64,000 nucleotides of DNA from Kibdelosporangium banguiense (GTDB lineage Bacteria; Actinomycetota; Actinomycetes; Mycobacteriales; Pseudonocardiaceae). A program made the position numbers and the translations under genes. The DNA is taken from positions 5,531,203 to 5,595,202 of the forward strand of contig NZ_JAGINW010000001.1 of NCBI RefSeq assembly GCF_017876405.1, in the 5' to 3' direction. The notes below the pieces were generated by a model. The model did no database searches and was not told the origin of the DNA. It saw nothing but the letters and a program-made list of their open reading frames with translations. Positions within the stretch are counted from its first letter, which is position 1; each line of letters starts with the position of its first letter. Positions 35,035 to 41,734 of the stretch are shown piece after piece.

Positions 35035-36339
35035 TCAGGAGGTGGTGCAACTCGTTCCGTTGAGCGTGAACGCGGTTGGTGCGGTGTTCGCCGTGGAGAA
35101 CGATCCGTTGAATCCGAACTCGACGGTCGCGTTCGCGGCGATGACACGGTTGGAGTTGGAGTTCTGTGCCGTGACCTCGGTCGTCGGCTGGGTGACCTGG
35201 GCGTTCCACGCGCTGGTCACCTTCTGCCCGTCGGCGTAGGTCCACTTCAACGTCCAGCCGTCGATGGCGGCCGAGCCGGTGTTGGTGATCTTCACGCTCG
35301 CGGTGAAGCCACTGGGCCACTGGCTGGGCGTGGTGTAGCCGACGCGGCAGTTTCCTGCCGGTGGGGTCGACGTGGTGGTGAAATTGACCACTGTGGACGG
35401 TTGGGAGCGGTTTCCGGCGGCGTCCTTGGCCACGACGAAGTAGCTGTACGCGGTCGACGGCGACAGTCCGCTGAGGGCGGATGTCGTGCTGCCGGTCGAA
35501 GAGACGAGCGTGTCGGTGGTGCCGGTCCTGCGGTACACGTCATACCCGACGACGCCGATGTTGTCGGTTGCGGCGGCCCAGTTCAGTGTGGCCGATGTGC
35601 CGGTGATGTTGCTGACGGCCGGCGTTCCGGGGGCACCGGGCGGCTGGGTGTCAGGTGGTCCGCTGCCGCCGCCGAAGTTCACGTCGGAGCAGTTGTAGAA
35701 CGCCTCGGGGCTGTCGGACCGCTGCCAGATCGAGTAGATGATGTGCCTGCCGGACTTGACCGGCAGGGTGCCCGCCCACGTGTACTCGGCGCCTTCCGGG
35801 CCGCTGCCGTTGATCGGCGGGTTGGTGACGCTGTTGAAGGGCAGCGATTCCAGGTCCGACCACTTCAACGGCTGGTTGGGGTTCCAGCCGTCCCGGGTGA
35901 CGTACTGGCTCCAGGTGCCGGGGTGGGGCGCCCAGGCGTTGTACCGGAATGTGATCGCTGCGCCGGACAGCAGTTGAGTGGTCGGCCAGTCCGTGCGGGC
36001 CAGGTTGTAGCCGTCGTACTTGGCTGTCGGGCCACACAGCTTGCCGTCCGGAATGATCTCGCGGTGCCGGCCGCCCGCGTTGCTGATCAGGTTGCCGAAC
36101 CAGTCCCACAACGGCTGCTTGCCGCCGATGGCGACCGCGGCCTTGCACGCCGGGTTCTGCGGATTCAGATCACCGCCACCACCCGCTTTCCCGTCGACAT
36201 AGCAGGCATGGGTCCGGGTGGAGGGGAACGTCATTCCGCCGTGCGCCTGTGCGGTGGTGGGTGGCAGGGCCAGTACGGCGCCGGCCACGACCAAACCCAT
36301 CACAGCGGCAAGGGACGCGCCGTTGCGTCGTTGTCGCAA
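35035..36339 (-). CDS. AA10 lytic polysaccharide monooxygenase with FN3 and CBM2
   Basis: The 434-residue product has a signal peptide ending AQA, so the mature protein begins with His33, the N-terminal copper ligand. The second histidine-brace residue is His139 in AWAPHPGTW, and the domain ends with FYNCSDVNF. A fibronectin type III domain (about 232-325) and a CBM2 (about 331-434) follow, a layout typical of cellulose-active actinobacterial AA10 enzymes. It oxidatively cleaves crystalline cellulose outside the cell and needs an electron donor. The start is a TTG at 36339 with AAGGAGAG at good spacing. A CebR-type box lies 41 bp upstream, after the expansin gene on the same strand. Confidence 0.95.
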   Translation of the reverse strand: MRQRRNGASLAAVMGLVVAGAVLALPPTTAQAHGGMTFPSTRTHACYVDGKAGGGGDLNPQNPACKAAVAIGGKQPLWDWFGNLISNAGGRHREIIPDGKLCGPTAKYDGYNLARTDWPTTQLLSGAAITFRYNAWAPHPGTWSQYVTRDGWNPNQPLKWSDLESLPFNSVTNPPINGSGPEGAEYTWAGTLPVKSGRHIIYSIWQRSDSPEAFYNCSDVNFGGGSGPPDTQPPGAPGTPAVSNITGTSATLNWAAATDNIGVVGYDVYRRTGTTDTLVSSTGSTTSALSGLSPSTAYSYFVVAKDAAGNRSQPSTVVNFTTTSTPPAGNCRVGYTTPSQWPSGFTASVKITNTGSAAIDGWTLKWTYADGQKVTSAWNAQVTQPTTEVTAQNSNSNRVIAANATVEFGFNGSFSTANTAPTAFTLNGTSCTTS

Positions 36340-36380
36340 GAGATCTCTCCTTCATCTTTGTGGTCGCAGGGTGAAGGAAT

Positions 36381-36396
36381 CTGGGAGCGCTCCCAG
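36381..36396. promoter_or_regulatory. CebR-type operator upstream of the LPMO gene
   Basis: This is an exact copy of CTGGGAGCGCTCCCAG, 41 bp before the LPMO start codon and 33 bp after the expansin stop. The LPMO therefore has its own cellulose-responsive promoter. Confidence 0.9.
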
Positions 36397-36429
36397 ATAG
36401 GCATAGCATTTACGACGTTTGGGTGTCAA

Positions 36430-37374
36430 TCAGTGGCTGCTGCCGGTGGTGTAGCCGACGCTCGTGTACGCCGCGGAACAGCTGTTCGCGCACTGGCTCG
36501 GCAACGTGAAACTGTAGACACGGCCGTTGTTGAGCAACGCGTCCGAAGCGTCTCGCACCCGGATCTGGTAGGAGGTCCCGGCGCTGGTGGTGGGGCCGAT
36601 GATGAACGCCTGGCCCATGTCGCTGTTGGGCTTGGCCTGCTGCCAGGTGCCGTTCGCGCCGAGGTACTCCACGCTGTGGATGCCGTTGGGCAGATGGGAG
36701 ACCGCGATGGCCGGCCAGTACCGCTGCGCACCCTGCAGGAAGCCCAGCCGCAGGTCGCCGGTGTAGTTCGGGCTCGGCACAAAAGACCAGGAGACGTGGC
36801 GGTTGTTCCAGTGTCCTGGGTTGAGATCGCCGACCGGGACGCCGTTCTTGGTGAACCTGTTGAGCGACGAGGTGACCAGATCGAGGTGGTTCGGGTCGTC
36901 GCGGCACCATGCGTTGGCGTCGCCGCAACTGTCGGCCACCACCATGGTCAGCGTCGCGTCGTTGTACTTGTCACTGATCCAGGACCCGTTGCGGCAGAAC
37001 GGTTGTCCGGGCGCACCGTCATTGGTGCCCGTGCAGTAGTCGCCGATCGTCACCTGTATGAACCGCCCGCAGTTGCGACCGTTGTCCCACAGGCCGATCT
37101 TGCTGGCCTGTGAGGCAGGCAGTGGCCGGGGATAGAAGCTGTAGTCGCGAGGTGTGTTGTACACGTTGAGCGCCACGAAATCCTGCGAGTCCAGGACCGC
37201 TTGGGGCAGTCCGCAGCCGCCATAGGGTGCGCCGAGTCCGTCGAAATGGGTGGCATTGCCTGTCAGTGTCGCGGCTGCCGAGATCCAGGGCCGTGGCGAC
37301 ACGGAGCCCGCGATCACCACCACAAGGGCGACAACCGTTGCCAATGCAACGCGGGGCATGATTCGCGGCGTCAT
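36430..37374 (-). CDS. Secreted expansin-like protein
   Basis: The 314-residue product has a signal peptide (LATVVALVVVIAGSV) and a double-psi beta-barrel domain (about 36-200) with TGNATHFDGLGAPYGGCGLP, several disulfide cysteines and the expansin-like HLDL motif. An immunoglobulin-like cellulose-binding domain (about 210-300, CBM63-like) follows. Expansins loosen cellulose networks without hydrolysis. GAGGAGG precedes the ATG at 37374 at ideal spacing, and a CebR-type box lies 53 bp upstream. It is followed by the LPMO gene on the same strand. Confidence 0.82.
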   Translation of the reverse strand: MTPRIMPRVALATVVALVVVIAGSVSPRPWISAAATLTGNATHFDGLGAPYGGCGLPQAVLDSQDFVALNVYNTPRDYSFYPRPLPASQASKIGLWDNGRNCGRFIQVTIGDYCTGTNDGAPGQPFCRNGSWISDKYNDATLTMVVADSCGDANAWCRDDPNHLDLVTSSLNRFTKNGVPVGDLNPGHWNNRHVSWSFVPSPNYTGDLRLGFLQGAQRYWPAIAVSHLPNGIHSVEYLGANGTWQQAKPNSDMGQAFIIGPTTSAGTSYQIRVRDASDALLNNGRVYSFTLPSQCANSCSAAYTSVGYTTGSSH

Positions 37375-37787
37375 CCCGGCCTCCTCGTTGAGGTGTCATG
37401 ACGAGTGCGCGAGGCTACGCTCCTGTTCTGGGAGCGCTCCCAGGATCGCACTGTAGCCGGTGGCGCGCCGCAGGACACTCCTCCACTTGGACCAGCCGAC
37501 CGGCCTGACCCCGGCTTCAGCACCGCGAGCATGGCCCGGACGTCCGAAGTAGACAGATCGCAGACCACGACCGCGCAGTGTCGCTGGGATATGCGTGGCC
37601 GGACGATTCCGGCCTGGTGCTCGCCGTGGGCCGCTACGACGTCGTCCGGTTCGCTGATCGCGCCCGGTGCGGACGCGGCCGGGATGCAAGGCCCGGCGAG
37701 CAGGCCCGCTGTTGACGCGGTCCCGGCGGCCAGAAGGCGGCGGCGCGACAGGCCGGCAGAGGAGACCATGGCGGCCATGATGCCCAT
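37371..37787 (-). pseudogene. Truncated Tat-exported DyP-type peroxidase
   Basis: The product starts with a twin-arginine signal (LSRRRLLAAGTASTAGLLAG). It continues into the recognisable N-terminus of a dye-decolourising peroxidase: VVAAHGEHQAGIVRPRISQRHCAVVVCDL, then SGRSAGPSGG corresponding to the family's TAGRPVG region. Homology stops there, and the frame runs through the CebR-type box at 37428 to a stop at 37371. The haem-binding C-terminal two thirds are missing. The remnant indicates that a DyP gene once occupied this spot and that a rearrangement joined its front to the expansin promoter. Confidence 0.7.
37428..37443. promoter_or_regulatory. CebR-type operator upstream of the expansin gene
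   Basis: The third exact copy of CTGGGAGCGCTCCCAG lies 53 bp before the expansin start, inside the 3' part of the truncated peroxidase frame. Confidence 0.9.
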
Positions 37788-37890
37788 CTGCTGTGCCTCG
37801 CGTCCGCACGCCCCCTGAAAGAGCGAATTTGTATACCTGGCTGGGGGAACGCCGGAGTTCAGGGTCGCGGAGTGCGGCACGCTGTGTGCC

Positions 37891-39177
37891 GTGCTCCGCG
37901 TTCCTCCCCTTGCGCTCGTTGTCCTGCTTACCTGTGCCGGTCTGGCCGGGTGCGGTGTGCCGGAGGGCGCCGGTCCCTCGACGCTGCGGGTTCCGCAGAA
38001 CTACGCCGCGATATCCGGCGCCGCGGAGGCGGCGGAGCCCGGTGACCTGATCCTGGTCTCTCCGGGCCGGTACACCGAGACCGTGCGGCTCAGGACGGCC
38101 GGGGTCACCCTGCGCGGGACCGACCGTAACGCGGTGGTGATCGACGGGGAGATCCGCCGCGCCAACGGTGTCGTGGTGAGCGCGCCCGGTGTGTCGGTCG
38201 AGAACCTCACTGTGCAGGCCAACACGCTCAACGGGGTCCTGGTCACCGGGATGTCCGACGGTGGCGACGGGCTGGCCAAGGGCAGTAACGAGTACACCAG
38301 GCTGGACCCCGAGAAGTTCCCGCCCTTGCAGGGGTTCAGGGTGTCCTATGTGACTGCCGCGAACAACGGCCTCTACGGCATCTACGCCTTCGACGCGCAG
38401 CACGGCGTGATCGAGCGGAGCTACGCCTCGGGCAGTGCGGACTCCGGGATCTACGTCGGCCAGTGCCGTCCGTGCGACATCGCAGTCCGGGACAACATCG
38501 CCGAACGCAACGCTGTCGGCTACGAGGCCACGAATGCCTCGGGTGACCTGTACGTCCTGCGCAACAGGTTCTCCGGCAACCGTGTCGGGCTGACGTCCAA
38601 TTCGGACTACCAGGAGGCGCTGGTGCCGCAGAGCGGTGCGACGGTGGTCGGCAACCTGCTGTCCGGCAACGCCGAGCCCGAGTCGCCCGCGCAGGCCGAG
38701 GGCGGGTTCGGGATCGGTATCGGGATCGCCGGCGGTACGGACGACCTCGTCGCCCGCAACCGGGTCGAGGGCAACCCGGCTGCCGGGATCGTGCTCGGCT
38801 CGGCCATCGACCTTCCACCGCTACGCAACCGCCTGATCGGCAACGTTCTCGCCGGTAACGGTATCGATGTGGCTTTCGCCGCGTCCGCGCGAGCCCCGCG
38901 TGACGGGAACTGTCTTCAGGACAACATCCTTGCCACTCTTGTCCCGAATGGACTGATTCAGGTCTGTCCGGTTCCTGCCGGCGCACAGCCGTCGGCGCCT
39001 CTGCCGCGGATGAACCCGCCACGAGGGGTGCCGTTTCCGGCCGTCGCGGCGCCGCCGCCCCAGCCGGGTATGCCAGGCGCCGAGCATGCTCCGCCTTCGT
39101 CCGCGGCCGGGTTGCCCGGACCGGTGGACGTGGCCGCGATCGGTGTGCCCGGGACGAACCTGCTGGCCGTCCGATGA
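37891..39177 (+). CDS. Lipoprotein with right-handed parallel beta-helix
   Basis: The 428-residue product starts at a GTG and has a lipobox (LAGC). A repetitive beta-helix follows (about 30-360): VPQNYAAISGAAEAAEPGDL, RYTETVRLRTAGVTLRGTDR, repeated NNGLYGIYAFD and GVIERSYASGSADSGIYVG turns. Such folds are found in pectin lyases, but no lyase catalytic residues are evident and the family is often annotated only as NosD/beta-helix. The C-terminal 60 residues are rich in Pro and Gly. The stop codon overlaps the start of the next lipoprotein gene, so the two act together. The function is unknown. Confidence 0.8.
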   Translation: MLRVPPLALVVLLTCAGLAGCGVPEGAGPSTLRVPQNYAAISGAAEAAEPGDLILVSPGRYTETVRLRTAGVTLRGTDRNAVVIDGEIRRANGVVVSAPGVSVENLTVQANTLNGVLVTGMSDGGDGLAKGSNEYTRLDPEKFPPLQGFRVSYVTAANNGLYGIYAFDAQHGVIERSYASGSADSGIYVGQCRPCDIAVRDNIAERNAVGYEATNASGDLYVLRNRFSGNRVGLTSNSDYQEALVPQSGATVVGNLLSGNAEPESPAQAEGGFGIGIGIAGGTDDLVARNRVEGNPAAGIVLGSAIDLPPLRNRLIGNVLAGNGIDVAFAASARAPRDGNCLQDNILATLVPNGLIQVCPVPAGAQPSAPLPRMNPPRGVPFPAVAAPPPQPGMPGAEHAPPSSAAGLPGPVDVAAIGVPGTNLLAVR

Positions 39178-39857
39178 GGACGTTTCAGGCGGCGCTTGCC
39201 GCATCGGTGCTGATACTGACGGGGTGCACGTCGGCTCCCGAGCCGCATCCGCTGACCCAGGAGCAGGCCGAGCTCCTGGCGGTGGTCCGGTTCACCAACC
39301 ACGACCACCAGGTCGTCGCGTTCCGAGGCCGGCTTCCCTCCGCCGCCGGCACGCTCGAACTGGCGGGCCGGATCGACTACCTCCGGGGCATCGGTTACGG
39401 CACATTGCGCACGGACGGAGGTGTCGGCTACGGCTCGGCTGGTGTCCTGCAGTGGAGCCGGCGTGGGCTGGCCTTCCTGGCCGGTGCGACCGAAGCGAGT
39501 GATCCGCCGCCTGCGGGTCAATGGCGGCTGCGCCCGATCCAGGCGACCGGCGGAGAACTCGACACGGCGCTGGCGCTCCTGCTCGACCTTGGCAACGACC
39601 GCCCTGACAACGCCCAGATACTCCGGCAAAGCGGTGCGCGCTGGCTTCGGTCGGACACAGTGGACGGTACGCCGGTCGACGTCTTCGAAGGACCGCGGGC
39701 CGCGGGCAAGGCGGGGCCGCGCCTGCGTTACTGGGTGGCCGGCAGTGGTGATCTGCGACAGGTCGAGGCCCGGATCGGTGCCGCCGAGGCCGACGCTTCG
39801 TTCGGCTTCACGCCTGGAGCGGCCCCGTTCAGCGCGATGCCCCAACTGTCCGGATAG
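39174..39857 (+). CDS. Lipoprotein, possible LppX/LolA-like fold
   Basis: The 227-residue product has a lipobox (ILTGC) and a mature domain with alternating beta-strands (VVRFTNHDHQVVAFRGRL, GTLELAGRIDYLRGIGYGTL, VEARIGAAEADASFGF). The pattern is reminiscent of LppX/LprG or LolA-type lipid-carrying folds, but similarity is structural in impression only. It starts at an ATG overlapping the upstream gene (ATGA), indicating stoichiometric production with the beta-helix lipoprotein. I cannot name a substrate. Confidence 0.7.
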   Translation: MRTFQAALAASVLILTGCTSAPEPHPLTQEQAELLAVVRFTNHDHQVVAFRGRLPSAAGTLELAGRIDYLRGIGYGTLRTDGGVGYGSAGVLQWSRRGLAFLAGATEASDPPPAGQWRLRPIQATGGELDTALALLLDLGNDRPDNAQILRQSGARWLRSDTVDGTPVDVFEGPRAAGKAGPRLRYWVAGSGDLRQVEARIGAAEADASFGFTPGAAPFSAMPQLSG

Positions 39858-40109
39858 GACTTTAGTGGAATTCGCCCGGTGGGTGACCTGTTTCCCGGAA
39901 GGGTGATTCCGGGATGTGGGCGCCAGGGAAAGGCTGCCGGAAACGCCGCTAGGTGATCATCCTTTGTGGGCGGATTGACCCGAAACGGTGAACAGTCGGC
40001 ACTGTTGGTTTGGGACAGTGTTGTCGTGGATACCCGTTCGGGCTTCTTCACATCGCGGCCTGCTCTCCGGGTTCCTTTCGCTCCCCGTCGGAGCGCGTCC
40101 TGCGCAGGG

Positions 40110-40438
40110 CCTGTGCTTCCCGGTGAAGGACCTGCCGGACGAGTACGCCGGATACACGCTCACCAAGGCCGACGCCGCCGGCCACAATGGAAAGGACTCC
40201 GCGGCCGACACGACCACTGGCTGCACCCGTCCGGCTGAACTGGGCCCGGGCCATCGGGAGGACTTCACGCTCGATGCCGGTTACGTCGGTGGCCACGAGC
40301 CACCTGCCCCGCCCAAGCCGGGGTGGCTGTCGCACACGGGTGCGGCCGTCGGGGGCCTGATCACACTTGGCGGTTCTGCTCCTGGGCGGAGGTGGCGTGC
40401 TGATCTTCGCCAGCCGCCGCCGTCACGTCAGGGAGTAG
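40110..40438 (+). pseudogene. Remnant of a sortase-anchored SdrD_B-like surface protein
   Basis: The forward frame encodes a typical C-terminal SdrD_B-type repeat (KDLPDEYAGYTLTKADAAG, KDSAADTTTGCTRPAELGPG, DFTLDAGYV) followed by WLSHTGAAVGGLITLG, an LPxTG-like sorting signal. The hydrophobic stretch and basic tail (AVLLLGGGGVLIFASRRRHV, stop at 40436-40438) are in another frame, one base out. There is no start codon or signal peptide upstream; the N-terminal part is absent. It is a frameshifted, 5'-truncated fragment. The 250 bp before it (39858-40109) show no recognisable gene. Confidence 0.75.
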
Positions 40439-40449
40439 GTCCTGGATTC

Positions 40450-40489
40450 GGTGAAGGCCACCTCGGGCAGTTTCGAGGTGGCCTTCACC
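40450..40489. terminator. Bidirectional terminator hairpin
   Basis: GGTGAAGGCCACCTCG and its perfect 16-base complement enclose an eight-base loop. It lies between the sortase-substrate remnant and the converging LacI-type gene at 40497. Confidence 0.85.
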
Positions 40490-40496
40490 GGCAGGG

Positions 40497-41531
40497 TCAG
40501 GCGCGAGGCGCGCTTGTGCTCGCTCGCACGATCAGTTCGGTGGCGAGGTCGATCCGTTCGTTGGCCGGGCGTTCGCCGTTCGCCAGGGTGAACACCATCT
40601 GGGCGGCCGTGGTCGCCATCTCGCGCAACGGCTGGCGCACGGTGGTCAACGGCGGGCCGATCCATTCGGTGACCGGCAGGTCGTCGTAGCCCACGATGGA
40701 CAGATCGTCCGGAATGGACAGACCCAGTTCACGTGCCGCGCGCATGACCCCGAGCGCCTGGAAATCCGATCCGGCGAAGATGGCTGTCGGCCGGTCCGCG
40801 CGCCTGAGCAGGTCGAGCCCGTGGCTGTACCCGCCGTGCACGTAGAAGTCGCCGTAGCGCACGAAATCCGGGGCGATCGCGACGCTCGCCTCCTCCAGTG
40901 CGCTGCGGTAGCCGTCGACTCTGGCCCGGCTGCACAGCATGTCGGTCGGCCCGGAGATGACCGCGATCCGGCGGTGCCCGAGGCTGAGCAGGTGGCGGGT
41001 GGCCGCCAGGCCGCCTGCCCAGTTCGCCGACCCGACCGTGGGTACGCCTGGTGGCTGTTCTCCTGCTGTGTCAACGAGAACGAACGGGATGTTGCGCGTG
41101 GTCAACTGGTGGCGCTGTTCGGCGTCCAGCTCGGCCAGGACCAGGATGACGCCAAGAGGGCGGCGGGCGAGCAGGTCTTCGAACCACTCCCGGCGTGGCC
41201 GGTGCTCACCGCCGAGCTCGGACAGCACGACCGCCGCGCGTTGGGTGGCGGCCGCCTGCTCGACCCCACGGATGATCTCGGTTGCCCATGCGGAGTGCAT
41301 TTCGTGGAAGACGAGGTCGATCAAGGCCGGCCGGGATGACTGGCGTGCCCGCCTGCGACGGTACTGGTGCTGCTCGATGACGCTTTCGACCCGGGCACGA
41401 GTGTCTGGGGCAACGTGCGGCCTGCCGTTGAGCACCTTCGAGACGGTCGGGATCGACACGCCCGCCTCGGCCGCGATCGACGCGATGGAGACCTGGCCTT
41501 TCCGCTCGCCGGGCTCCGATGACATGGTCAC
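40497..41531 (-). CDS. LacI family regulator of the xylan/aldouronate locus
   Basis: The 344-residue protein has a LacI helix-turn-helix (SIASIAAEAGVSIPTVSKVL, NGRPHVAPDTRARV) and a sugar-sensing domain (about 68-335). It is divergent from the GH3-led operon, and the 203-bp spacer contains CTAAAGTTTCGG/CGATAGTTTCGG boxes. It likely represses the xylo-oligosaccharide operon, as XylR/BxlR-type proteins do in streptomycetes. The start may be GTG 41531 or ATG 41525; the GAGGGGG site suits either. Confidence 0.9.
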   Translation of the reverse strand: MTMSSEPGERKGQVSIASIAAEAGVSIPTVSKVLNGRPHVAPDTRARVESVIEQHQYRRRRARQSSRPALIDLVFHEMHSAWATEIIRGVEQAAATQRAAVVLSELGGEHRPRREWFEDLLARRPLGVILVLAELDAEQRHQLTTRNIPFVLVDTAGEQPPGVPTVGSANWAGGLAATRHLLSLGHRRIAVISGPTDMLCSRARVDGYRSALEEASVAIAPDFVRYGDFYVHGGYSHGLDLLRRADRPTAIFAGSDFQALGVMRAARELGLSIPDDLSIVGYDDLPVTEWIGPPLTTVRQPLREMATTAAQMVFTLANGERPANERIDLATELIVRASTSAPRA

Positions 41532-41545
41532 AACGCCCCCTCTTT

Positions 41546-41559
41546 CCTAAAGTTTCGGG
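41546..41559. promoter_or_regulatory. Candidate LacI operator half, LacI side of the divergent promoter
   Basis: CCTAAAGTTTCGGG is close to the CGAAAGTTTCG-type palindromes bound by xylose/xylobiose repressors. It shares AGTTTCGG with the box at 41688. Confidence 0.4.
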
Positions 41560-41687
41560 CGCTGGGCGTAGGTCTTTCGATGTTGTGACGCCAGCGGATT
41601 CGTGTGGGCCCGGGAAAACTAGATGTTGACGCAGTGTGTTGATGAGCTTACGGTCTCACAGACCGGGCCGTCTATCGGAACGTGTTG

Positions 41688-41699
41688 CGATAGTTTCGG
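41688..41699. promoter_or_regulatory. Candidate LacI operator upstream of the GH3-led operon
   Basis: CGATAGTTTCGG is an imperfect palindrome of the CGAAAnTTTCG type, 35 bp before the GH3 start. A related reverse-oriented GGGAAAACTAG lies near 41610. Confidence 0.4.
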
Positions 41700-41734
41700 C
41701 TCTCACGAGGACGTGAAGCGGAGGCGCCTGCTCG

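Noticed and set aside
33505..37113. 1202-codon forward open frame spanning the dehydrogenase, LPMO and expansin region
   Set aside because: It is out of frame with the dehydrogenase and antisense to the LPMO and expansin genes, whose domains are clear.
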